40,096 bases of DNA, from assembly GCA_003223875.1 (NCBI GenBank), contig QHWY01000081.1, positions 99,388-139,483 of the forward strand, in the 5' to 3' direction. Positions 15,585 to 23,923 of this stretch are shown piece after piece. The stretch's first letter is position 1; each line of letters opens with the position of its first letter. The position numbers and the translations under genes are program-made. The notes beneath the pieces are model-generated. The model was not told where the DNA came from. It saw only the letters and a list, made by a program, of their open reading frames with translations, and made no database searches. The DNA is from Acidobacteriota bacterium. GTDB lineage: Bacteria > Acidobacteriota > Terriglobia > 20CM-2-55-15.

Positions 15585-17733
15585 TCGTTTACTCATTGTC
15601 GATGATAACGAAATGAACCGCGATATGCTGGCGCGCCGGCTGACCAGGAAAGGTTATTCCGTCTGTGTTGCGGAAAGCGCCCGCGAATTGGACAAGCGTA
15701 TCCAACAGGAGCAGTTCGATCTGCTATTACTGGATATCGAGATGCCCGACGTCAGCGGCCTGGAAGCCCTCGCGACCATACGGAGGACCTACTCTCCCAT
15801 CCAGCTCCCCGTCATTATGGTAACGGCCAGGAATCAAAGTGACGACGTTGTGAAAGCCCTGGAACTGGGCGCGAACGACTATCTCACCAAACCCATCGAT
15901 TTTCCCGTCGCCCTGGCCCGCATCAGCACACAGTTGTCATACAAACGCGCAGAACACGCGCTGAGGGAAAGCGAAGAACGTTACGCGCTGGCGGCTCGCG
16001 GCTCCAACGATGGTCTTTGGGATTGGAATCTAGTGGATGACACGTTTTATTTTTCCCCGCGCTGGAAGGCCATGCTCGGTTTTTCGGACACCGAAATCGG
16101 CGACAGTCCGCGAGAATTGTTCGACCGGATTCACCCGACCGACAAGGAAAATGTAGAGCAACGCATTAAAGCGCACTTGGACGGTGTCACTGCGCATCTG
16201 GAGACCGAGACTCGGCTGCGCCATAAGGACGGTACCTACCGCTGGATGCTGATCCGCGGAATCATGGTTCGGGACAGTGCAGGAACGCCCCTGCGCATGG
16301 CGGGCTCCCAAACCGACATCACCGAAGGCAAGGTGGCAGATCCGCTGACCGGTTTGCCGAACCGCCTGTTATTCATGGACCGGCTTCTGCAACGTATCGA
16401 GTACCGAAAGCGTCACCCGGAAACCATCTTCGCTGTAATGTTCCTCGACCTGGACGCATTCAAGATGGTCAACGACAGCCTGGGTCATCTGGTGGGAGAC
16501 AAATTGCTGGTCAGCGTCGCAGACCGGCTGTTGAAGCTACTGCGCCATACCGACACAGTGGCACGCCTGGAGGATCAGGAAGCCATCACCGTCGCACGGC
16601 TCGGTGGAGACGAGTTCGCCATTCTGCTCAGTGACCTCCGGCAGCCTTCCGATGTCGTGTGCGTCGCAGAACGGTTGATGAAGGAAGTGGCTAAGCCCTT
16701 TAACATCGACCAGAGAGAAATCTTCACGACCGTCAGCATCGGAATTGCCGTGAGCACTCTGGGCTACCAGCACCCTGAGGAGTTTTTGCGCGACGCCGAT
16801 ACCGCCATGTATCGTGCGAAGTCCGGCGGTAAAGCGCGCTTCGAGATCTTCGATGCCGAGATGCGCGCCTCCGTTACTCGCCGCCTGGAGATCGAAACCG
16901 ATCTGCGCTATGCCATCGAGCGGGAGGAATTCCGGAACTATTACCAGCCGATCATCTCGCTGGAATCCGGCAGAATCGTTGGATTCGAGGCGCTGTTGCG
17001 CTGGCAACATCCCACGCGCGGTCTTGTCGGCCCCAACGAATTCATTCCGGTGGCCGAAGAAACCGGATTGATTCGGCAAATGGGGTGGTGGGCTCTAGCG
17101 GAAGCCTGCCGCCAACTCGCGGAATGGAGAAAATTGGGTCCGGAATACGGTGCTCTGACGATGAGCGTGAATCTTTCCGTGAAACAATTTCCGCAGCCAC
17201 AGTTTGCAGAAAAAGTAGACGCGCTGTTGCAGGAATTAGGTCTTCCCGACGGATCGTTGAAACTGGAAATCACTGAAAGCAGCTTGATTACGGATCCCGT
17301 TGCCGCCGTCACCCTGCTGTCAAAGCTCAAAGCTCTCGGAGTCCGGCTCGCCATCGATGATTTCGGAACCGGCTACTCTTCACTCAGCTACCTCCACCGG
17401 TTCCCGCTCGATACACTAAAGATCGACAGGTCTTTCACCAGTGCGATGGGCAGCGGGCAGAAGGAGGAAAATATCATCAGTGCGATCATGCCCCTTGCGC
17501 GGAGCCTGGGCATGGACGTCGTGGCGGAGGGCGTAGAAACCGAGGAACAATTGGTCTTTCTGAAAGAAGTCGAGTGCAAATATGCACAAGGCTTTTATTT
17601 TTCTAAACCGATCCCGGCAGAAGAGGCGCAGAAGCTGCTTCTCAATCCGGTTATTCGCCAACGGGCGTTGCCGCAGATAAACGCAGAGCCTGCGCAAATC
17701 GAATCTCGTCTCGCGGAGTTGGCCAACGTTTAG
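15568..17733 (+). CDS. REC-PAS-GGDEF-EAL cyclic-di-GMP turnover protein
   Basis: 721 residues. The receiver domain has Asp12/13, phospho-acceptor Asp56 (LLLLDIEMPD) and Lys108. PAS follows at about 135-252 (DGLWDWNLVDDTFYFSPRWK, then YRWMLIRGIM). GGDEF motif at 346-350 is intact (VARLGGDEFAILLS), with DPLTGLPNR at its start. EAL domain runs from 455 to the end, with EAL at 474-476 (FEALLRWQHP), MSVNLSVKQF, LEITESSL, DDFGTGYSSLSYLHRFPLD, DRSF and VAEGVETEEQ all present, so both synthesis and hydrolysis of c-di-GMP are possible. The RxxD I-site (RHTD, 326-329) is separated from GGDEF by an 11-residue insertion that repeats TVARL. Phosphorylation of the receiver by the hybrid kinase upstream is the likely switch. 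The stop is 5 bases from the convergent ABC permease stop. Confidence 0.95.
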   Translation: MNSKPDRLLIVDDNEMNRDMLARRLTRKGYSVCVAESARELDKRIQQEQFDLLLLDIEMPDVSGLEALATIRRTYSPIQLPVIMVTARNQSDDVVKALELGANDYLTKPIDFPVALARISTQLSYKRAEHALRESEERYALAARGSNDGLWDWNLVDDTFYFSPRWKAMLGFSDTEIGDSPRELFDRIHPTDKENVEQRIKAHLDGVTAHLETETRLRHKDGTYRWMLIRGIMVRDSAGTPLRMAGSQTDITEGKVADPLTGLPNRLLFMDRLLQRIEYRKRHPETIFAVMFLDLDAFKMVNDSLGHLVGDKLLVSVADRLLKLLRHTDTVARLEDQEAITVARLGGDEFAILLSDLRQPSDVVCVAERLMKEVAKPFNIDQREIFTTVSIGIAVSTLGYQHPEEFLRDADTAMYRAKSGGKARFEIFDAEMRASVTRRLEIETDLRYAIEREEFRNYYQPIISLESGRIVGFEALLRWQHPTRGLVGPNEFIPVAEETGLIRQMGWWALAEACRQLAEWRKLGPEYGALTMSVNLSVKQFPQPQFAEKVDALLQELGLPDGSLKLEITESSLITDPVAAVTLLSKLKALGVRLAIDDFGTGYSSLSYLHRFPLDTLKIDRSFTSAMGSGQKEENIISAIMPLARSLGMDVVAEGVETEEQLVFLKEVECKYAQGFYFSKPIPAEEAQKLLLNPVIRQRALPQINAEPAQIESRLAELANV

Positions 17734-17738
17734 AAGAA

Positions 17739-18863
17739 TTATCCAAAGACACGCCGGAATCGCATCCAGCTGATCGAGAGGACGATCGTGCCGAGAACGG
17801 CGAGCGCGAGAATCTGATCCCACAGGTTTGCGACTCCGAGACCTTTCATCATAATTCCGCGCATAATTACCAAAAAGTACCGCATCGGCAGAACCGTCGT
17901 GAAGTACTGCATCGCCCGAGGCATCGACTCGATCGCAAACATAAACCCGGAAAGCAACAGGTTCGGTACGATCACGAATTGCGCGCTCAAAGCAGCCTGC
18001 TGTTGCGTCTTCACAATTGTCGCCAGCAATATTCCTAAGCTGAGAGCCACAACAATGAACAACAGCGCGCAGGGCAGAAGCGGCACCAAGCTTCCCGCCA
18101 CAGGAACATCAAACCATAATGTGCCAGCCGCCAAAATGATGAGACTGTCCGCCAGACCGATCAGCACATAGGGAATCATTTTGCCGATCAGCAATTCACC
18201 GGCGCCTACCGGTGTGACCATCAATTGTTCGATCGTGCCCCGCTCGCGCTCACGAACCAGGCTGAATGCGGTTAGCGGCACCATCATTTCCATCAGAAGA
18301 ATACAAACGATGCCGGGGACCATGTAATTGATCGGCCGTAAGGACGGATTGAACCACACACGAGGCTCTTCCCGGATGCCGGCCTCGACCAAGCGAAAGC
18401 CCTTTTGCTCAAAATTCTGACGTAAACGCTCCGCATTTTCGGCGGCAACGATTCCGCTAACATATCCCAAGGCAATTGTTGCTGTGTTCGAGTTGGTACC
18501 GTCGACGAGTAATTGAATCGTCGCGCCGGCCCGCCGTCTTATCTTTTCTGCGAAATTTTCCGGGATCACCACTACCATGAGCGCGCGTCCCGAATTCAGT
18601 TCGGTATCGATCTGGCTGGGAGAGGACAAGTATCCTTCCAACTTAAAATAGCCGGTGGAAATGAAACGGTCCACGAGCCTTCTGCCTTCCGCCGAGACCG
18701 AGTAATCGAGAACTGCCAACGGCAGCTCGCGGATTTCTGTGGCCACCACGTATCCATAAATCAACAACTGAATGAGAGGCATTAATGCCACAGTGCGAAC
18801 GAGACCGCGGTCACGTTTGATGTGAATAAACTCCTTGCGGATGATCTCGCCGATGCGCTTCAT
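17739..18863 (-). CDS. ABC-2 type transporter permease (YbhR/YbhS-like), second permease
   Basis: 374 residues from ATG 18863, which overlaps the stop of the upstream permease by one base (TGATG). Topology is that of the ABC2_membrane_3 family: one N-terminal helix (LVRTVALMPLIQLLIYGYVV), a large periplasmic domain (about residues 45-180, with NSNTATIALGYVSGIVA), then five to six helices from INYMVPGIVCILLMEMMVPL to LALAVLGTIVLSIS. The conserved cytoplasmic loop RERERGTIEQLMVTPVGAGE is present. It pairs with the permease encoded just upstream to form a heterodimeric channel of a multidrug or lipid exporter. Confidence 0.93.
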   Translation of the reverse strand: MKRIGEIIRKEFIHIKRDRGLVRTVALMPLIQLLIYGYVVATEIRELPLAVLDYSVSAEGRRLVDRFISTGYFKLEGYLSSPSQIDTELNSGRALMVVVIPENFAEKIRRRAGATIQLLVDGTNSNTATIALGYVSGIVAAENAERLRQNFEQKGFRLVEAGIREEPRVWFNPSLRPINYMVPGIVCILLMEMMVPLTAFSLVRERERGTIEQLMVTPVGAGELLIGKMIPYVLIGLADSLIILAAGTLWFDVPVAGSLVPLLPCALLFIVVALSLGILLATIVKTQQQAALSAQFVIVPNLLLSGFMFAIESMPRAMQYFTTVLPMRYFLVIMRGIMMKGLGVANLWDQILALAVLGTIVLSISWMRFRRVFG

Positions 18864-20002
18864 CAGCCGAGCTTCTTTTGGAAACGGCGCGCTGCAAGGC
18901 CGATCGTGACCAAACCAAACAAGGTGATGTAAAGCGTTTCCTTCCAAAAGGCCTCGAAACCAAGTCCCTTCAGGTAAATGTCCCTCAAAATTTCGATGAA
19001 GTAGCGGGCCGGAACGACAATCGTGAGGACCTGAATAATGCGTGGCATCTGCTGAATGGGGAATATAAATCCCGAGAGCAGAACCGACGGCAGTACCGAC
19101 GCGCTGATTGCCGTGAGCATGGCCGAGATCTGCGTGTGGGTCACCGTTGAGATCAGGATTCCTACCCCCAGCACCCCGATCAAATATGTAAACGCGGTTA
19201 GAAAGAGTAACGCCACGCTGCCTTTAATCGCGACGTGAAACAGCAGAGAGCTGGCAAGGACAATCAGGAGGAAATCAAGGTAGGACAACGCCGCGTAAGG
19301 TATTACTTTTCCGATCATCAATTCGTATCGCCCGATAGGGGAGGAAACAATCTGCTCGATCGTGCCTTGCTCCTTCTCCCTGACGATCGTTATCGCAGTC
19401 AGGACGGTGCCGATAATCATCATGATGATCGCGATAATGCCGGGGACGATGAACTGCACACTTTCCAGATTGGGATTGAACCAGACGCGCGATTCGGCCT
19501 TGATCGCCGGAACCGGAATTTGGGTCCGGCGCAGCAGCGCATCCATTCTTTCGGCCACAACGGCGGATGAGTAGTCTTGTGTAATGGCTGTTACATAACT
19601 CATCGCGATCGTAGCTGTGTTGTTATCCGTCCCGTCAACGACAACCTGAACAGTTGCTTCGCGGTTCGAAGAAAGCCGCTCCGTAAAATCCGGCGGGATG
19701 ACAAGCCCGATGCGAGTCTCGCCGCGATCGATGTCCTCTTGCAAATCGCGATACGCCTTGGCATACCGCTTTATCGTGAAGTACGGCGAGTGCGCAAAGC
19801 GTTCAATGTATTGCCGCGTTTGGGGTGTTTCGTCGCGGTCTAGAACAGTCACGGGAACGGACTTCACGTCGTAACGGATACCGAATCCATAGAGGACCAG
19901 CATCATCAATGGAAAAACGAACACCATGTAAATGGTCGCCCTGTCTCTTTGTATCTGGATGAATTCCTTTCGTGCGATTGCGCGCAATGGCGAATGTCTC
20001 AT
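18863..20002 (-). CDS. ABC-2 type transporter permease (YbhR/YbhS-like), first permease
   Basis: 379 residues. ATG 20002 overlaps the upstream ATPase stop by 4 bases (ATGA). Same topology as its partner: N-terminal helix (RATIYMVFVFPLMMLVLYGF), periplasmic domain with NNTATIAMSYVTAITQDYSS, then helices from VQFIVPGIIAIIMMIIGTVL onward. The conserved loop REKEQGTIEQIVSSPIGRYE and the segment LLSGFIFPIQQMPRIIQ are present. About a third of positions look shared with the second permease, consistent with an old duplication. Acts in the inner membrane. Confidence 0.93.
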   Translation of the reverse strand: MRHSPLRAIARKEFIQIQRDRATIYMVFVFPLMMLVLYGFGIRYDVKSVPVTVLDRDETPQTRQYIERFAHSPYFTIKRYAKAYRDLQEDIDRGETRIGLVIPPDFTERLSSNREATVQVVVDGTDNNTATIAMSYVTAITQDYSSAVVAERMDALLRRTQIPVPAIKAESRVWFNPNLESVQFIVPGIIAIIMMIIGTVLTAITIVREKEQGTIEQIVSSPIGRYELMIGKVIPYAALSYLDFLLIVLASSLLFHVAIKGSVALLFLTAFTYLIGVLGVGILISTVTHTQISAMLTAISASVLPSVLLSGFIFPIQQMPRIIQVLTIVVPARYFIEILRDIYLKGLGFEAFWKETLYITLFGLVTIGLAARRFQKKLG

Positions 20003-20916
20003 TCTGTGCGCTGCCTCGCCATCACGGACACAAAGATATCTTCGAGCAATGGAGTGATCTCCCGGATTGATGTCACTCCTAGCCTCATGCGTTCACCAAC
20101 AGCGCGAATATGCGGCTCGGCCTTGGCCGGATCCTGGACCGTAACGTGTAGTTTGTTGCCGTGCATCGCCACATCTTGGATGCCTGGAATCTCTTGAAGA
20201 GCATCAATCCATCGGACAATTCCTTCGGCTTCGATCTCCAGCAAATGTGCATCAAACTGCGTCTTCCGTAGGTCAGCCGGTGAACCCGACGCCACGATTT
20301 TTCCCGCATCGATCAAGGCAAGCCAATCGCAATGCTCGGCTTCGTCCATGTAATGAGTGGAGACGAACACGGTTACGCCCTCTCGGGCCAACGTGTAAAT
20401 CAAATCCCAAAATGATCGGCGAGAGGCCGGATCCACTCCCGCCGTAGGCTCGTCGAGAAAAACGATCTGAGGCCTATGTACAACTGCGCACGCCAGCGCG
20501 GCCCGCTGGCGCACACCTGCGGAGAGCGCAGAGCATAGCTCATGCGTGACGGCTTCGAGCCGGCATACCTGTCGAGCCCACTCGAGATCGCCGGCGCCAT
20601 AAATACCGCCAAAGAACCTCATGTTTTCCTGAACGGTCAAGTCTTCATAGAGAGAAAATTTCTGCGACATATAGCCGATGACTTGCTTGATGTGTCGCCG
20701 CTCGGAACGCATATCAAAGCCCGAAACGCGGCCATTGCCGCTTGTGGGAGGCAGAATGCCCGCCAGCATTCGGATTGTGGTCGACTTGCCTGCGCCGTTA
20801 GGTCCCAGGAAACCGAAGATCTGCCCCGTGCGCACGCGGAAGCTGATGTGATCAACAGCCGTGAAAGCGCCGAAGACGCGCGTGAGGTTTTCGACTTCAA
20901 CCGACCAATTCGCCAT
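19999..20916 (-). CDS. ABC transporter ATP-binding protein, second ATPase
   Basis: 305 residues. Walker A GPNGAGKST (about residues 39-47), Q-loop GYMSQKFSLYEDLTV, Walker B IVFLDEPTAGVDP and H-loop STHYMDEAEH are canonical. The signature is LSAGVRQR rather than LSGGQ, as often seen in one half of YbhF-type ATPases. The C-terminal 80 residues are the regulatory DUF4162-like extension. Its first 20 bases overlap the upstream ATPase gene, and its stop overlaps the permease start by 4 bases, so it is tightly coupled. In YbhF of Escherichia coli two such halves are fused; here they are separate proteins that should heterodimerise. Confidence 0.95.
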   Translation of the reverse strand: MANWSVEVENLTRVFGAFTAVDHISFRVRTGQIFGFLGPNGAGKSTTIRMLAGILPPTSGNGRVSGFDMRSERRHIKQVIGYMSQKFSLYEDLTVQENMRFFGGIYGAGDLEWARQVCRLEAVTHELCSALSAGVRQRAALACAVVHRPQIVFLDEPTAGVDPASRRSFWDLIYTLAREGVTVFVSTHYMDEAEHCDWLALIDAGKIVASGSPADLRKTQFDAHLLEIEAEGIVRWIDALQEIPGIQDVAMHGNKLHVTVQDPAKAEPHIRAVGERMRLGVTSIREITPLLEDIFVSVMARQRTE

Positions 20917-21835
20917 CGGGTTTGCCGGTTAACTGAAAGAACACGTCCTCCATAGTCGGATCGACGCGACGCAGCATCCGAATCATAATGCCCGCCTGCT
21001 CCAGGCTGCTGCGTAATTCGGCCTCCGCACTCTCTAGATCTCCCTCTACAGTGACGTGTAAACACTCCCCGAAGAGATTCACGTCGGTTTTGTGCTCAGC
21101 GCGGGCGAGTGCCTCTTTTGCTGCGAAGCGCTGGTCCACGAGAATCTCGAAAATCGTTCCACGGAACCGACTGCGGAGTTCGTCGGGACGTCCAACGGCG
21201 ATGAGCTTGCCCTGATTCAGGAAACCGACACGAATGCAACGTTCGGCTTCGTCCATGTACGGGGTGGAAACGATGATCGTGACACCTTCCTGCCACAGAT
21301 CGAAAAGCAGCTTCCACAAATCCCGCCGCGACAGCGGATCCACGCCCGTGGTCGGCTCATCGAGAAGTAGCAACTTCGGCGTGTGGATCAACGCACACGA
21401 GAGCGCCAACTTTTGGCGCATGCCTCCTGAAAGGTTTTTCACCATCCGATCGCGGAATGGGTCCAGACGGCTGAACTGCATCAAGCGTTTCAGACGAGGC
21501 AGTCGATCCTGTTCGGGAACGGAATAAAGGTCCGCGAAAAGCGCGAGATTTTCCTCAACCGTAAGCTCGCCGTAAAGGCTGAACGTTTGAGAAACATATC
21601 CGGTGAGCGATGAAATCGATTCGGACTCGCGCGAAAGACTGAATCCGCCGACGCTGCCGTCGCCCGAATCGGCTTTCAATATTCCGAGCATCAGCCGCAT
21701 CGTTGTCGTTTTGCCGGCGCCATCGGGCCCGATGAGGCCAAAGATTTCTCCCTCTTCGACGTCGAGCGTTAGATGATCAACGGCAACGGTTGTTCCGAAC
21801 TTTCGCGTGAGTTCTCGAATCGAAAGAAGTGACAC
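20897..21835 (-). CDS. ABC transporter ATP-binding protein, first ATPase
   Basis: 312 residues. Walker A GPDGAGKTT (about 37-45), Q-loop GYVSQTFSLYGELTV, signature LSGGMRQK and Walker B LLLLDEPTTGVDP are standard. The H-loop reads STPYMDEAE, so the catalytic switch histidine is replaced by proline. Combined with the partner's LSAGV signature, one composite ATP site is probably hydrolytically weak. The H-loop variant may be a trait of this YbhF half rather than a mutation. The start lies 7 bases after the adaptor gene stop. Part of the HlyD-ATPase-ATPase-permease-permease operon. Confidence 0.95.
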   Translation of the reverse strand: MSLLSIRELTRKFGTTVAVDHLTLDVEEGEIFGLIGPDGAGKTTTMRLMLGILKADSGDGSVGGFSLSRESESISSLTGYVSQTFSLYGELTVEENLALFADLYSVPEQDRLPRLKRLMQFSRLDPFRDRMVKNLSGGMRQKLALSCALIHTPKLLLLDEPTTGVDPLSRRDLWKLLFDLWQEGVTIIVSTPYMDEAERCIRVGFLNQGKLIAVGRPDELRSRFRGTIFEILVDQRFAAKEALARAEHKTDVNLFGECLHVTVEGDLESAEAELRSSLEQAGIMIRMLRRVDPTMEDVFFQLTGKPDGELVG

Positions 21836-21842
21836 GAAAGCT

Positions 21843-23015
21843 TCACCGAAGCCTGATCAAAGCATCCGCCGGCATACCGGGTTTCAGACGCCCGTTGGTG
21901 TTCTCGATGGACACTTTGACTCGGTAGACTAGTTTAACGCGCTCCTCGGGAGTCAGGATCGTTTTGGGCGTGAACTCCGATTTGGAAGAGACAAACGTCA
22001 CTTCGCCCTTGAACGTCTCGCCGGGAAACGAATCGACGCTAATGTCTACGGCGTCGTCCAGCTTCACTAAGCCGGTCTGCGTTTCCGGAATATAGATGTT
22101 CATCCACAATTGATCGATGTTGGCAATGGTGACCACGGGTGTTACCGCATTAACAACTTCACCGCTCTCCACATTCTTGGTCAGAACGACTCCGTCGAGC
22201 GGAGAGCGAATCTCGGCGTGCGCTAACTGGGTCTTGGCCGCTTCCAGCTGCGCAAGCAGTTCTCGCTGACGGGCGCGTGCAGCCTCGAGGGCTTCGCGTT
22301 GCATATCAACTTCTTTGCTCCCGGCTTCAGCGATACCCACACCGGCTTGTGCCGTCTTCACGCGAGCCTCGGCTTCCGCGACGTCTTCGCGCCGCGCACC
22401 TTCGCGCACAAGCGCAAGCCGTTCGGCTGCGGCATCCCGATTGGTTTCCGCCGCGCGTAATTGCGCTTGAGCCGCATCGAATTGCTGCTGCGGCATGACG
22501 CCCGCCTTCGATAAGTCGGCCACTCGCCTGAAGTCCGCCTGGCGCTGAGTCAGAATCGCTTCCGCCTGAGCCAATTCCGCTTCGGCCATCCGGATTTCCT
22601 GCGGACGCGAACCCACGCGCTGTCGTTCCGCCGCGCTCGCCAGCGCTTCCACCTGTCCGCGTGCCTGGGCAATCTGGTTTTCCAATACTTCCTTTCGCAG
22701 GGCGACCCCTATTTCCTGCTGACGAACCTGGCTGGTTACGACGTCAAGAGATGCCTTGATCTGGTTGAGATATTCGTTGTGCTCTTCGGCTGCCAATCGA
22801 GCCAGTACCTCGCCGGTCTTTACAGACTGCCCTTCGGTAACCAGAACCTCGGTTATCCGTCCGGCAATCTGGAACGAAACATCAACATTGGTTGCCTCGA
22901 TCGTTCCCGATGCCCGCAGCACGTCCTCTTTCGGGCGATCCGCCGCTAGATAGAAAATTGAAATCGCCGCGGCCGCCAGCAGAACAATACCGGCGGTTAG
23001 CTTGAGTAAGCGCAT
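21843..23015 (-). CDS. HlyD/YbhG-like membrane fusion protein
   Basis: 390 residues from ATG 23015; the frame is open 12 codons further but those would overlap the promoter region. One N-terminal anchor helix (LKLTAGIVLLAAAAISIFYL) is followed by a lipoyl half-motif (ASGTIEATNVDVSFQIAGRI, VTEGQSVKTGEVLARL), a long alpha-helical hairpin (about residues 60-245, rich in Ala, Glu, Gln, Arg), the second lipoyl half (IRSPLDGVVLTKNVESGEVV) and a beta-barrel domain ending KPGMPADALIRLR. It is the periplasmic adaptor joining the inner-membrane ABC-2 complex to an outer-membrane channel. As first gene of the five-gene operon, it sits behind the bidirectional intergenic region at 23016-23051. Confidence 0.93.
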   Translation of the reverse strand: MRLLKLTAGIVLLAAAAISIFYLAADRPKEDVLRASGTIEATNVDVSFQIAGRITEVLVTEGQSVKTGEVLARLAAEEHNEYLNQIKASLDVVTSQVRQQEIGVALRKEVLENQIAQARGQVEALASAAERQRVGSRPQEIRMAEAELAQAEAILTQRQADFRRVADLSKAGVMPQQQFDAAQAQLRAAETNRDAAAERLALVREGARREDVAEAEARVKTAQAGVGIAEAGSKEVDMQREALEAARARQRELLAQLEAAKTQLAHAEIRSPLDGVVLTKNVESGEVVNAVTPVVTIANIDQLWMNIYIPETQTGLVKLDDAVDISVDSFPGETFKGEVTFVSSKSEFTPKTILTPEERVKLVYRVKVSIENTNGRLKPGMPADALIRLR

Positions 23016-23028
23016 AGGCCACGCATTG

Positions 23029-23034
23029 TATAAT
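23029..23034 (+). promoter_or_regulatory. Candidate -10 box TATAAT in divergent intergenic region
   Basis: A consensus TATAAT sits in the 36-base gap between the divergent adaptor gene and the gene starting at 23052. On the complementary strand the same bases read TATTAT/TATACA, so the region could serve both directions. No good -35 box is seen at 16-18 bases, and the plus-strand leader would be only about 10 bases long, so the call is tentative. Confidence 0.35.
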
Positions 23035-23051
23035 AGGCGCCACCTAGACAA

Positions 23052-23645
23052 ATGAGGGGCACACTGCTCATCACAGCGTGTATTTTTTTTGGTGCGGTCT
23101 GGGGTGAAGCGCAGACTCTGGGGGACGTCGCGCGCAAGGAGCGCGGCCGCCGGCCAGAACTACAAAGCCGGATCACGATAACCAATGACGCAGTGAATTA
23201 CTCGATTCGGGCTTCGGTCCCCGAATCCGATTCTGCCAAGAGCCAGTCAACATCGATCATCACGTCCCTGCTTATCGAAGCGCCTTCTCCTCTGGAGATC
23301 CATCGTTCTCCGCGGCTTTCCCTCCTAGACGAACAACGGACGGTAATCGCGCCGCCCCCACCACGAGACGAAAAATGGTGGCGAAGTGCATTCCAAGAAG
23401 CTCGCGATAGTCTCAAAAAAGCGGAGGATCAGGCCATCTCCATTCAAGTCGCTTTAAACGAGGCCCGGCTCGACCAATTACAGGTGAAGGAACCCAACGA
23501 GCGAAACCGTCTGGCAGCAAAGATCGTCCAGCTAATGAAGGATCTCGCTTCAGCCCAAAAAGATGTTGCGAATGCCCGCCGAAACATGAGCCAACTTGAA
23601 GAGGATTTCTCGCGATCCGGTGGGCCCTCCGCCTGGAGCCGGTGA
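23052..23645 (+). CDS. Exported coiled-coil protein of unknown function
   Basis: 197 residues. Residues 1-20 form a signal peptide (MRGTLLITACIFFGAVWGEA). The mature start QTLGDVARKERGRRPE is a motif I have seen in many acidobacterial small exported proteins. A low-complexity middle follows, then from about residue 110 a predicted coiled coil rich in Glu, Lys, Ala, Gln (WRSAFQEARDSLKKAED to NARRNMSQLEEDF). No catalytic motif. It is divergent from the exporter operon, with the start codons 36 bases apart. A periplasmic structural or scaffold role is only a guess. Confidence 0.75.
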   Translation: MRGTLLITACIFFGAVWGEAQTLGDVARKERGRRPELQSRITITNDAVNYSIRASVPESDSAKSQSTSIITSLLIEAPSPLEIHRSPRLSLLDEQRTVIAPPPPRDEKWWRSAFQEARDSLKKAEDQAISIQVALNEARLDQLQVKEPNERNRLAAKIVQLMKDLASAQKDVANARRNMSQLEEDFSRSGGPSAWSR

Positions 23646-23711
23646 ACTAAAAAAGGAGCAAATCCGAAAAATCATGTATTTTTGGATTCCTCCCGGATCT
23701 CCGCGCACCGC

Positions 23712-23877
23712 GCTTTGCACAAAAAGTAGAGCATGGCCACTGTAGCGGCGGTCTATCGTTGAGGCTGCGCGCTGTCGCGCTTACGCTTCGCGGACCGCCG
23801 GCGATCTCGCAACTTGCTGTATTGTCGGCGGTCATAGACCGCCGCTACAGCGGAGAGCCCGACATCATGTGCAAAGC
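23712..23877. repeat. MITE/REPIN-like element, expanded copy 3
   Basis: 166 bp bounded by 10-bp inverted repeats GCTTTGCACA (23712-23721) and TGTGCAAAGC (23868-23877), the same ends as the element at 5787. GTAG at 23742-23745 and CTAC at 23845-23848 face outward, as in copy 1. The right hairpin GGCGGTC-ATA-GACCGCC (23827-23843) is perfect; the left one is split by about 35 bp of extra GC-rich sequence between GGCGGTCTAT and GGACCGCC. Flanks share only CCGCGC, so no clean target duplication remains and this looks like an older copy. It fills much of the 278-base gap before the sugar dehydrogenase gene. Confidence 0.75.
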
Positions 23878-23923
23878 CCCGCGCGCAACACTTCCTCGCC
23901 TCTCTACATTAGAATTAGCGATC

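Noticed and set aside
23701..23887. Target duplication around the expanded repeat copy
   Set aside because: Flanks share only CCGCGC with offsets, too little to claim a duplication.
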